Source: Scleroderma bovista (lineage: Eukaryota > Basidiomycota > Agaricomycetes > Boletales > Sclerodermataceae). Taken from it: a DNA stretch of 64,000 nucleotides. Position 1 is the first letter of the stretch; every line of letters starts with the position of its first letter. The translations under genes were made by a program, and so were the position numbers. Of this stretch, positions 22,401 to 35,100 are shown in pieces. The notes under the pieces are model-generated. The model was not told the DNA's origin. It did not search any database and saw nothing but the letters and a program-made list of their open reading frames with translations. The stretch spans positions 62,001 through 126,000 of the forward strand of contig JAYMGJ010000311.1 of the NCBI GenBank assembly GCA_037178675.1. The letters are read 5' to 3'.

Positions 22401-25400
22401 TCGGAAGCTGCAGACGCGGAGGGATGCCATTGAGCGCCAATGCCGAACTCCTGGTTAAGTAGGCAATAAGCCCACTTGTTTCACCAGTAGACAATGTGAT
22501 TATTGAATCGAAGGAAGCCCAATTGGGGCTATATTGAGTCGTGGCCCATCGAGAGTCCGTCCGTATAGGCACGCCCACGTAGTCACCAGTGGCCTCGATC
22601 AGGACGCCCATGAATGGTATACATATACCATTCGAGTACCTTTCCATGACAACTGTGCGAATCCCCTATTCTGTCGGGTAGGTACATAGCCATACACGAG
22701 GTGTCTGCCCATGCCACCAGGTGCTTGAAGGCAAGCGAGCAGCGCATGTGCCAATGAAGCGTCCATTAGCATGCCAGAACCATCACAGCGAATAGCAGAG
22801 TGTCCATAGTAACCCATGGTTCTACTACACACTGATGCGGGCCAATACCTTCAGAAGGCCCAGACCTCGCTGTCTGGACTGGCCGGCCCGTATACGGTCT
22901 GAGGTAAATAGTACAGTAATAACTCACCTAGTGGCTACTCTGCAGGCCAAGGGACACGGCCATGTATACCGTGTTCTTCGCACTTGGCTGACTGGGTTCT
23001 AGGCTCGTCACCGCAATTACTTTCCTAGGCCTGCTGTAGTCATGCAATGATGAGCGCAACGTCGTACATAGTCTCAGTGCTCCGAACCTGCCGGCAGTTA
23101 ATCTAACACCGGTAAACCGGTCCAAAGACCTCGTAATATCGTCGAAATCGAAGTCGACGCCGATGTCGGAAGCCAAAGAAGTAGAAGCACGCGTCGTTGA
23201 CCGGCATTCAGCGAGCGGAGCACTTGAAAGCACGAGCGAAAGAACAACGGCCAAGAAATGAGGACGAAAAAAAAAGAAGGATACTGGCAGAAGAGCCCGA
23301 AGACAACGTCAAATTCCCTCCGTTAATCCCGTTCCCGCGTGTCCTGTTAGTCTGGAATGGGTAAAAGTTGAGCTCGATGGACACTCGTATACATGTAGAA
23401 GTGGACTTCGGCCAATGTGCGAAAGTGAGCGTGGACGACTGCCAGCGCATGACTTGTGGACAGCCATTCTCATGCCCAGCCCTAGCCCAAATGAGGAATT
23501 CAGTCTACACCCAACCCACGTTGAGCCTCGTGTCAGTGTCAGTATTTCAACAGGGCGTCGGCAGGTGTGGCTGACCCTTGGTGTTGTTATCTTCTTCTCA
23601 AGTATATATTAGCTTCTTTCAGGGCTTGTCCATTTTTGGGTTATGGTGGAGGGATGCTTGTCATCCCCTCTCTTTAGCATTTAACACTAGTGCAGCGGGG
23701 CTTGGGTGGTGCTGTGCCTTTCATAATTAGGTATCGTTTCTGAACTTACATACCTTTCATGTGAGGCAGGGTTCAATAAAGGGGCTGCAAGTGTACGTGT
23801 TAAGGTGGTACTATAATATTGTGGCAGGAAGTGGCGAACGCTGGTTGGACAATAGTGCATCGGCACAACATTATGTCGCCATTCTTACCGCTCCTCAGTG
23901 CCGCGAGTCCGCGGGGAGCAGCCAAACCTCGGTCCGTATGCTCAATGGAAGGCTGGCGGTGAAACTGCGACACAGGTTGAGGTAAGTATGCCTTCAGAAA
24001 AACAAAGGATGGGTACGTATATGGTCGGTCCGCTCTTCCACGCACCCGTGGATGAAGTGAAGGGTAGCATGGAACTGCCTCATCGACCGTGCATGGCAAC
24101 GCTGCGCTGCGACGTGGCACGGCATGGCACGTACGTATACATTTTTTAATGCCAGGTGGGCACCGCGGTATAGGGAACTGCGGGCTATGACCCGCCATGG
24201 AGGAAAATAGGAGCGACAACAAAGCGATGAAGGATGCTGATTCGGAATGCTGCATCCTCAGTTGCGACATGAGTTTGTAAAATGAAGCTATGTGGAGACG
24301 AAATGGAGGATCACAGGTGTGAATGAAACGGAGGGGGAACGATGAAACTTCTCAGTCCATGTTGGTGTGACGCAGTGTGGGTGCACAATAGGCGTGGCCA
24401 GCGAAGCGTCGGGATGGTAGTACGAGAAAGCGATACATACCCTGAGGCCCGAACACTTGTGTTATCCGTTATCTCATCTACATTTCCATCGGGAATAACG
24501 GGTGCAATCGAGAGGGCACATAACGTGTGGGGATGACATCTTTACCTACACGCGAATCGCGAAGCTAAGCTTGTCCGGTGAGGTGGACATTCGGAGATAA
24601 TGAATGATAACACCATTTGTAGGCAGTCTGACCCGACCTGTCAGACCCCGTTTCGTGGTGCGCTAAACTTAATTACTCAGTTCTCAGGGCGGGCTAACCC
24701 CGACACCGACCCCGACGCGCTTGCATTTGCGAGCAAGACAATAAACCTGGTGAGTCCGTGGTCAGATGGTGATGAGGATGAAATGAAATGGAGGCTTAGC
24801 ACAGAGAAAGACGACGAGTCGCGACTCGACCAGCTGAGGTCACCACTGCTATCTGTGCGTACGTCAGGAGAAGGTTAGCGGCCAAATGCGCCGACATGTG
24901 CGCTATTCGTGCTTTGAGTACGGGCCGAGTCGTACATTGGCCCCCAGCAGAAGTGCAATACTCGGAACTTGGATCGGGAAGGCAAGAATGCAACGAAATG
25001 GCGCCGACTCATCGCCATGGACGACATGAAACGTGGCCCAACGATCGCAGCCCCCGTTTCATTGGCTGCTTGTCAAGGTATGACATGAGCGCATGAGCGC
25101 ATGACGGTTGACAGCGCCATGTTCTGTCCCAAATGGCTTCTTGTCCAACACGCGGGGCGCCGTGTGTCCGGGGCCAACTGTTTATCCGCCGATCGTAACT
25201 GATAGGGTGTATGGTCGTCTTAACGGTGCCGCGATGACACGCAATCTGGGCAAGATAACATTGCACGGTCCAGTATTCGTCGTTCCACCTCCACCTTGGG
25301 ACATAAGTTCTGCTGCGGAACTCAAACACTGAACCTCCAACTCACGGATGACCTCATAGCAGGGAAGTCCCGCAGCAAATGTATTGAGTTCATATGTCCT

Positions 25401-28400
25401 TGCCAAGTGCAACCAACAGTCTTCCAGTGAACACGGAGAAGGGCGCCGCCGAGGACCTGATCGAGCTGTGCATGACACAGCGAAGGCGTCAATGACATCG
25501 GTGCCAATGACGACAAGTTCTCCTCGTTCGAGACCGCATGGACAGTTCAGAACATTCAGAGGCCCATCTGCCACCCCACCTCCAACTTCGTCCACCAGTG
25601 GGAGCGCGCACTCCACCGCGGGCTTGTCCCCACCTCCCCACCTCCGATCGACCACAGCCACCCACCCACCCCGGCGAAACGCCCGCACGCAGTTCCCAGG
25701 TTCTCTCGCGCACAGCCGTCCCATTTGTGTTGTCCGTGGAAATCGAGGGCAGGAACAAAGAAGTCGGAGGAAGTTGTGGGAAGTCATGGTACCCACATGT
25801 GTCTGTGAAACCTAAATGTCGCACTTCCGGTTCATCCTGAGACCACTCGGTGTCCCCCTTCGAACATTTCACGGTGGCGGGATATCCATGTGCACGACAT
25901 GATTTCGCATTTGAAACATACAGCCATCGCGATGACAATGTTGAACGTTCGGCTCATCCCACAATTGCGAGCGATTTGTCCGGGACAGCTTGAACGCGAT
26001 GCTGGAGAAATTTGCAACCAACCTCTATTCGATGGGTCTTGAGCGAATACCGGCTGCGTGGCGCCACACGCTCACCGAACCAAACGTTCCTTATTCACTT
26101 GTTTAGTTCCGCAGCTCTCTTTGCATTACCAATAGTGACGTGGTGAACCCACATGTCCTACCCTATTCATTACACACCACCAGGGAGGCCAGGCAGGGAA
26201 GTCATTATACCTTTGCACAGAACACCATCGTCACGCCCGTCACGGGCCAAGCCGCACGCAAGTTCGAACTTGGGCTCGTCACCCTACGTCATCTGTTTGT
26301 CCCAAATGCCCCCAGCCATGCTGGAGCAATGCTTTCTGAATGGTAATCCCCTCAGTTCGAGATTCTTTTGTTTGCCTTCATTTCCAAGTCCAGCGCATAG
26401 ACAAACGGATATTCGGAAAAGTTCTCTTTTCCCTATCTGCTCACCCCGGATCAGGAAGGCCAGAACCAAGTTTGCGGCCTTACGTTTGCTAGTAATACCT
26501 ACCCGCTTCCAGACTGGTGTGGTGTTGTGACCACGTGCTTTTGCTGATCCTTCCGCTCTGGCAGTGCCTTTCCCTTTGTATTGCAGAACGCTCTACTGGC
26601 GATGTCTGACGTCTTACCACTGTCCGCAATTTCGTGCCTGAACAAACTGGTAATATCAGCGATGAGTACGAATGCGAGTTGGATGTCGCGGATACCAAGG
26701 TCTGGCTTCTTCTCTTCTTTCATTAACCATAATACATGAATCGTGCATATTTCTCGACCGACTCTTTCATCCTGTCGGCAATCATTCTCGTCCGAATTGC
26801 TCGCTCCTCTTTATATTGCAAACCCTGCTGTCCAGCTCCACCATTTGGAGCGGACAAGGTCGGTGGATTTGTGTCGGATGCGGCTCGCGCCCCATGACTT
26901 CGGTTCCTGTCCTGCCCACCCCCAGCTTCCAGGTACACCCGAGCCACCTGTATATGTAGTGGCCAGTAACGCAACTGGTCACACCCAAATTCCTTTTCAT
27001 ATCTCATCTGACTCATTCTATGCATCACTCCCATACCCTGCAGCCCCCTGCGAGTTGTTTGAACGCCGCTGATTTTGAAATGGCCAATGCCGAATGCATC
27101 CGGCCATCTATAGCCCACTGTTGGTATTCAAACCTCCCCCCCCCCTTCTTCTGTGCATGGGTGCCCAATGCTGCGAATGCTGCCAATTGCAACATGTCTG
27201 TATCTTGACTTCGTACGGAGGAATTTGAAGTTCTATAAGGAGAAAGGTGGGCGTTATAACCAATAAGGTGAGGAGAGGTGCTAGCGTTGGAGATATCAAG
27301 GTATGTACCTGAACGCCGCCCGGATGCGAGATCTGTACACTTCGGGGGTGTTCTGAACAGCGTAAAGTCTTAGTACTTACTATCATTGTCCTAAGGTGCA
27401 CAGGTTGTGCGTGGGCATGAATGTCCGTGATAGAAGTCGACACTCGGGGTTTACTTTCCCCTAGCTTCGCTTCTCTTTACACGCACCACACGCTGTTGCT
27501 GCTGCTAAGTTTCTCACAGGCCTAAAATGCCGAATGATCCAGGTATGCACATGAATTTCCATATTACTTTGGAGCAATCAAAGCGTTAGATTTGGCAACG
27601 CTGCCTGCCAAGCCACATGGGTATTTCTCTTCTACCCGTCCAGCTAGTATTGAACCAAACCTTACGCAGGGCGGTCAAGGGTAATTGGCCGTATTGACTG
27701 ATCGTGTCGACTGAGATACTTTGCATGTCGCCAGAAGCGCTGCATGCCGTTGTGATAGGTGTGAGGAAGTTCATATGGTCAATAAATAAAGTACAGAGAT
27801 ACCCTGAATCGTATCGACTATCTTCGCCTCACAAAACATTAATGCGTTATTTCCTCGGGCATGTGCCACACACACTAGTGTCGTGCATGCATCGCAGCGA
27901 TACTAGCGTGATCAGGGGGCGATGAGAAGTTAAATAATATGTTTGGTGTGTAGTATCCGACGTGCATGGAACTCAAATCCACTGTGTACGACATCACCCG
28001 GGTTAGACAAAGCATCCGGCTCGAGGTTTCGATAGCCCAGCGCGCTTGCAACATCATCCCACGTTTTGGATCAAGTTGAATGCTCGTGCAAGACCTAGTG
28101 CCCTTTTCCCATCAAAACCAGACTCAACGACCTGTCCTACGACGTCGCGCCATCCCATAGGAAGCAATCTGAAGGACAAGCGAGATTCTACAGCTGTGCA
28201 GTTCAGTCGAGGCGGCGATCAAGTTTTGGACGAAGCGATGATATCCGTATCAAAGAATGTGTGAAGTCCAACTCCATACGCCCATTTCCCAGCGTCAAAG
28301 TCGTATTACTCGTGGCGATGCACCCGCACCCCATGGCTGCGCAGACACCGCAGTTAACCTGGATCATCGAGTTCGTGCGTCGGGCAGATGTTCCCGCCTC

Positions 28401-30593
28401 CATTCTCGAGGCTCTGCTTTGTCCATTCTTAATGCACACGGCATTGGCATCTGGCCCCATGGATCTCGTGGCACAGCAGTCCTAAGAATGCTGGGTAAGT
28501 TTGAAAGGCAATCTAATCTGCAAGTAGTATGCCCTCCCCCCGTCGTACTTAGGGGTGTAAGTGTGATCATATCGCGATCACCGGAAGGACCACCATGTTT
28601 GCAATGCAATGTTTCTTTTTCTTTGCACCGCGATGCATTGCGCGGCGGTCTGGTGACCTGAGAGTGGGGTATCAGTCAGCTGGGATATCTACTCCATACC
28701 TTGGACGCCGGGTGTCATTGTTCTTCTTACGACGGACCTTGTTATTATTCTAAATTGTTCCATGCGCATCCAAATCAAGTAGGTACTATCTCACTCCTCC
28801 CCCTCGCGAGTACTTATGCCGTACAGGGCGCTTCCTGCCTAGACTTTTGCCGTATGTTCACCTCATTCGACGCTGTGGAGACCGAGCTTCGGACGGTGAT
28901 CGGATATTCGTACCGCTTGTTCCCCCCATAATGTCGTATTGAAGAAGCGCAGGGACAGCAGCGAACAGCAGGTGTGCCACATTGACGGAATAGACAACGG
29001 GAAAGAACAAGGGAAGGACGGAGATAGAAGATCGCATCGAAACATGACGCACTGCAACGACGATCAGGCATCGGAATTGACGGCTACGTGCATGTGGAAG
29101 GGGGTGGTCAGAACTGCGTGGGTTATTTGGTACATATACGAACTGCTAGTATGCCAAACCACAAAATATATGTGCAGTGCCGCCACGCTTGGCACGGACA
29201 TACGAGCTGTTCGAGGAGGTCATTTAGAGCACTTGGTGAAGATCGACATGAAACACTAAGTAACGGGGGTATCGAAAGACAGGTATATCTGAGAAGCTTC
29301 ATTGTATGGCAAGAGGCCTGCATTGTAGAGCGGACAACGAAGGAGAAATCGAACATACAGGACGCCCACCGAAGAGCCGTATCTGCATCCAAAAAGGCCA
29401 CTTGTTTATGATAAGTTGAACGCTGGAATGGCACGGGACCCATCCGAGAAGCTTGCTTTGAATGAAATGTTTGGTGGTGGCCGTGACGGCAATCTGACAA
29501 GTTTCCGGTGGTGTAAAAGGAAGGTAAGGTGCAAGGCATATGTATTCTTCTTTCATTCATGTGGACTTCTTTCTTGAGTTTGGGACATGACGCTGGAATC
29601 GCGGAGAAGAGGGTGCAGCATGGGATGATGACCCCTGTGCTTCGAGCCCTGGCGGGGGCAGTCAACTCCCTCCTCGCCGTGTTTCATTTCGGGTGAAGCG
29701 CAGCGGGTGTGGCAGTGCATGGCTGCCGTGGGGGTGGGAGTTCTCTTGAATGAATGAGAAAGCCTGTTGCGACGCAAGGATGTCAACATCTGCATCAATT
29801 AGGTCTCTGGGGCGATTGAACTCGGGAGAGAAGGCGCGAAAGCAGGCAACAGCAAGGTTCGGTTTCGGTACAAATCCACCAAGAGAACAAAGAAGAGGAG
29901 AATGATGAGGCTAGATTATAGATTAAGATTCGGAGTTGGTTTGGGTTTGTCGACATCAAAGGTCGAGCACACCGCCGATAAAACATTTGCACCGGTGGTC
30001 ACGCATATATTGAGGGGCTCCTCCGTGGAGGGGGAAAAAGAAAGGAGGCGGTTCGTTTTGCCAAAGAACACGGTCCCAGAATAGCAAAGCCAGTGACAGA
30101 CACAGCATAGAGCCTGACTGAGGGGGTAATAGAGGCACATCACACGAACGGTGCAAAGTGTGGGTTATTACGGTGTGTGATGGGGTACAGCAACGCGAAC
30201 GCAACGGTGCCCCGCCTCACCACTGCTCTCGACAAACAGTGTCTCCGGTGGGGGACGGCGAGCGCAACGAGCACGAAGGGGATGCTGTGCGTGAGAGAAG
30301 ACGTCACGGCGAGTGTGTGCTTGTTTGGGTGCCAAACACGGCCACACACGATAACATCGGAGATCTGGCTGTCGACCGGAAGAATCGTGTTTTTTTTTGG
30401 GCGGGATGTTCCGAGGGACCCGAGATAACGGTATGGGTAGAAAGAAAGAGTAGCCGGAATCTGGGAGGCGAGATCGGGCTAGACCACAATAGGAAATGCC
30501 TTATCGAGTCGAACGGAGTGCTTTCTTATAACTCAGGTCGGTGTCACGACAAGCCAAGTTCTTCCTCTGAGGGTCTCCGGGTCGTGGTTAGCA
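19436..30593. other. 11-kb gene-poor region upstream of the GATA factor
   Basis: No frame here carries a motif I recognise, and the longer ones (for example 25182-25796 on the minus strand, 29123-29665 on the minus strand, 22099-22374 on the plus strand) have unnatural composition for proteins. No terminal repeats, transposase or reverse-trans­criptase motifs were seen. The last kilobase (29.6-30.6 kb) is purine-rich on the plus strand, as long 5' leaders of fungal regulators can be. It may hold long regulatory DNA or non-coding RNA for the GATA gene, or decayed genes. Confidence 0.5.
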
Positions 30594-32106
30594 ATGATGG
30601 ACTTTGAATCGTTCTCGTCTTCGTACGCGGACTCGTCACCGCCGTATTCCGACTCGTCCTCCACCCCGAGGACCCCGTCGCCCCGCTCCACCGACCTCCT
30701 CCCGCCCATCAACCTCAAACATCCGATCGAGTCTCTCCCCGTCATCTTCCACGATTCCTCTCCAGACGCCTATCTCGCCGTCGACCCGCAGATGATGATC
30801 CAAAACGAAGCCATCTACTACCAGTTCCCCGTCTATCCCCGGGGCGGCTCGCTTCTCCAGGAGCTATATGACCATGACGCCGGTGCAGACCACTACCAGT
30901 CCGACTACATCGACGACCAGGCCACTACAACGAGTGGCAGCAACAGCAGCTGCTGCTGCACGCGCGCCCGTCTGCCCTCGACCATCCGGTCAACCGTCGC
31001 GCCACTTTCCCCTATGTCAGACACGACCAACTGCCGCTGCAGCACGCATCCTCGTATTACGACCAATACCCACCCATGTACAACGAGCCCCTCCCCATCT
31101 CCCCCGATCCGTCCGAGCGACATCACTCGGACCCTCAGGCGATCAAACTCGAAGATACCCCCGTGATCGTGCCATCCCAATTGGGCTACTCTGCCCATCC
31201 CATCCACTCCCACCACCCCCCCTCATATCTCTCTCCTGCCACCGGCGGCACCGTCCCCATCCAGCACACAGACGACGCCGCCAGCAAGGAGACCCAGTAC
31301 CTCCGTCGCCGCTGCTTCAACTGCCACACCACCGAGCCACCCTCGTGGCGCCGCTCCACCCTCAACCCCGGCAAGATCGTCTGCAATAAGTGCGGCCTCT
31401 ACGAGCGCACCCACCTCAGACCGCGCCCCCTCCGCTTCGATGAGCTGCGTGCAGGGGGTAAAGCCCGCAAAGCCTCTGCGGTGTCACAGGGTGACAAAAA
31501 GGCCCCAAAGCCAGCTGCCTCTGCCACCCCTGCCGTCGCAGCCTCGCCCCAGGTGAAGAAGGAGCCAAAGGATTTCTCGCTCATTCGTCGGGGATCTGTA
31601 TCCAGCAACACGTCCAGCGGAGGCGCCGCAAGTGATTGGGATGACAATTGTGAGCTCACCGTCATCTTTCTGGCCATGTCTGATCGTATGATTGCGCAGT
31701 CTCAGTCTGCTCCTCGCAGCCCCCTACACCTGGTTCTACTTCTGATCCATCCTCCGCCTTCCCTTCCCCTGCTGTGGGTACATTCCCGATCCCTCGCAGT
31801 TCTCAAAGCCCGCCAGCGGACGCTGGGATGCAGCCCCCGATTCGGCTTCCCAACGCCCCCTTGACGGACATTGCTTCGCTCCAACAGCAGCCGTCGCAGC
31901 AGCCCCACCCCACCCCAAGGAAGGCTGCTACTGCGCCGGGTTATTTTGCCCAGCCAGTTGCATATCAGGGTCATGTCCAGCGCAACGTGCTATTTGCCTC
32001 CGAACCCGTCGGATCCTTGCAAAGTTCCCCCAAGTCACAAGTCTTGTCCCCCCCAATGACAGCTTCTCCCATGCTTGCTGCTGACCTTCCCGTACCAAGC
32101 TCATGA
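30594..32106 (+). CDS. GATA-type zinc-finger transcription factor (frame shift inside exon 1)
   Basis: The frame starts MMDFESFSSSYADSS at 30594 and stays convincing to about 30920 (DHYQSDYIDDQ); from there the protein continues one frame over (HYNEWQQQQLLLHARP). The finger is intact: RRCFNCHTTEPPSWRR...KIVCNKCGLYERTH, C-x2-C-x19-C-x2-C, followed by a basic KARKASA tail. A clean 50-nt intron (31650-31699) joins exon 2, 31700-32106, which is Pro/Ser/Gln-rich and ends ADLPVPSS. A gene predictor could bridge the shift with a 65-nt intron at 30824-30888 (466 codons in all), but that removes natural-looking sequence and lacks a branch site. A one-base deletion or sequence error near 30918-30935 fits better. 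Binds GATA sites by family; regulon unknown. Confidence 0.85.
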
Positions 32107-35100
32107 TCCCGATGGCCCTCCTACTCTCCTCCCCTACCGCGATCCTTCCTTGGCTCTATTTATTGCCTTTCGATTTCGCCATGGAAACGCCCCCCCCATC
32201 TTGGACCAGCTCTTGCCTTTCGTTTCACGATTAATGCTTATTTATTATCTTGTGTACGCTTACCGCCACTTTTTAAAAACGACCAACGGGAATCATGCGG
32301 CATGCATGGGGCATCAAAAGCCATTTTGGGTATTTATGGCCATGACTTCTCGTGGTCTTGCTTTGTATCTTATACCTCTCCCGCCCGCACACCCCCCCAG
32401 CAGGCGCGCGCGCCGAACATCTCCTTTTTGTCGATCATGTGTCCATATTGCACATATACATAATCTCCGTCTACCACCATCGCACCAACCAGTAGCAATA
32501 CGCAACTTCCCTTGCACCATTTTCAGCACCACTCATACGCCGCCAGCCGTCGCCGCGTAGCATACCCCGCGCAGCATACCCACTTTTTCTTCTTCTCTTC
32601 CTCCGTTGGCTAGTCTTTTTTCTCTAGTCTGCGCGGTGATTAGATACCCCCCGTCTCATCTCACTTGTTGGTCGGCCCACAGCCATTCACCTCGCTGCTT
32701 GTGTGGCTCCTGTTTTAATATTGCCCCCTTTCCGCATTCTGTTTCTACATATGGCGGCGATGGTTTCACGACGGGCTTAATGGTGGCGACGACGACATCG
32801 AAGCCGAGAAGCGCGAACTGTTTTTTACTCGCTCTAAAGAGAATTGGCCGTGTACTAGTATTGAACGACCCCGTATGAACTATTTAGCTACGTCGTGCAG
32901 AAATGGAATCTAGTTTTTTATTGTAAATTATCTGCAGCCTTGGGTATCGTCCTATGTATGGGTCCAGACTTGCTGTGTGTATTTGGAAGTTGGCGCTTAC
33001 TCACGACGCCGAATCCTCGCACCCAACCTTCCAACTCGAGCAACAATTGCTGTCAAAGGGTTTTTTTGTCTTCCAAAGAAGCTTCGCTGTGGAACGTGCG
33101 CCCTGCCAGTTAGCTATCGATATACATATTTATTTATTTCTGCCCTTTTTTGCTTCGCCCGCCGTGTGTGGCCCAAGCGACGTGGCCGCGTGTCCCAACG
33201 TGTTCTTTATCCCTTCGCGTACCTGCCGCCTCTGCTATCGAAGCCGCCGGTCTCACACCCACACCAACCTGACGTGTTCGACGAAACGACATGGCATGGT
33301 ACAGCCCCGGCCCGGACGGCAGCACTGCGGTGGACTTGTTGAACGGTTTATCCCACTGGCCCATCACGCAGTGCCCTCCTCTCATATGTCTTTGCACTGG
33401 TTGGCGCGCTAGTAAGAAAGCCACCATATCCTCCGACACCTGACCAGTTGTTAAAAACAGTATACTGACAGCGCGTGCGCGGATGTCGTCTTCGTCGGTC
33501 GTCAAGAGGAGGCGATTGTATTGCGAACCCACACATAATATAACAGTGCGTAAGGGAAGATGAGGGGGCCAGGGAGCTCGTAAACCTGCCTTTCATGACT
33601 GATCGGCGAAGGGGCTACCTCGCCCAACCTGCCCTCTTTTGTCTCCCCTTAAAGGGTCGCCCAACCTTCGCACAGCAGGGCCCGTTACAAATAACCTGGC
33701 GCGGAGATGCGTGATCCTTGTATGTATGCGTGTTTAATGTTTAATTTATAGGATGGGTTCACTGGGAACCTATACAGGAGCCCCTGGGCGGAGGTACGCA
33801 GGCGCGGAACCCCGGGGAGGGGCACTGCTATGTAGTAGTAGTAGGGGCGGCGGCTCTGAGCTGTAGCTTCCATCCATCCTTCTAGAAAACAGACATATAT
33901 GTATAAGTACTCCCCAACTTCCCCAGTTTCCTCTGTGTGGTCTTTGTTGGCTTGGCATGATGTGGCGATGCTGTAAACCATCGTCCCTGTACAGAACAAT
34001 CGATAGTCGGAGTGTCATTCTGCACCGAGGCAAAAGGTAAGCAGACTATACCATGAGTAAGCTGAGACAGGGCTTCTGCAGGTACTATGCTGTACTACTG
34101 TGTCGTGATTACAATGATAACGACATAATGAAAGTGGCTTGTAACGAGGGGACTATGCACTACCTGAGTGGTCCACGTATGCGGCGTACCTCGGAACTCT
34201 ATTTCGTCTTCTCTATTACCCCCTTTTTGCCAACTCGGATTCAAGCCCCGGCGAGACCTAACCATCTTCGTTGACGCTAACGAGTGAGACTCTTCTCTAG
34301 TTCGCACAGCACTAGCAGGACATGAGGCAGACAGCGCCACCGCGCCAGAGTCACGGCCAAGGGATAGATTGTCACAAGTGTACACAACCACTATCGCGTT
34401 TTCAGTTTGAAACGTTAACCACCCGACCACGTGAACCTTTTTTCGGAAGGGGCTTGCGGAACGTTGGTGGCGGGTGTCCGGTGCACAAATGACATGATCT
34501 GCGGACGGGGCCAACGGATCCAAGAGACCCATATCGGCGGCCCGAGTCCCACGAACGAACTTGTACACAATGTCAACACGATACGTACATAAGAAATAAA
34601 CATACCCAGCCGACGAAATTGAAGCCAACTTTGAGCTTGTCGGCTACACGGCGCCCACAGGTCCCTCCCTAGCGCCTTCGCCAAATATGTGGCACGTTGT
34701 CATTGAACTGGTGCTGGCATGTCCTGTCAGGCCACGAAACAAATGGGTCGCCAAATCTAACCGTTGGGGGCATGTCACGGTGCAACTAAGGCGAACATAA
34801 AACGAGAACTTACATTTCAGAGTTTCATCGCTGGTGGGCAGTGCCGTCGTGGCGTGTCAGTGTCACCTTCACAGTCCTCGTATACGTACATGCGAACTTT
34901 CATTTTTTTTCTCTCTTCAGCTTCTGCCCACGAACACTGGCTGCCGTAAGACGTTTGAGGAGTGTCTGGCGAGTGTGGCATTTGCGGTGGCAATGAAGAG
35001 GTTTCAGTTCTCTCCTGCTACATAGGCATGTGGCTATTCGATTGGTCTTGTCAAGAGAGAGACTCGGAAGCGTGGTGTGTGGATGCCATATCGAGTATGT

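Noticed and set aside
25182..25796. 204-codon open frame on the minus strand in the gene-poor block
   Set aside because: Composition is Cys/Gly/Arg-heavy without any motif; overlaps equally long frames on the other strand, typical of GC-rich non-coding DNA.
29123..29665. 180-codon frame on the minus strand
   Set aside because: No motif, odd Cys/His/Ser composition, and no supporting splice or promoter signals.
30883..30899. 17-nt GT..AG stretch that would fix the GATA frame
   Set aside because: Far shorter than any spliceable nuclear intron; no room for a branch site.
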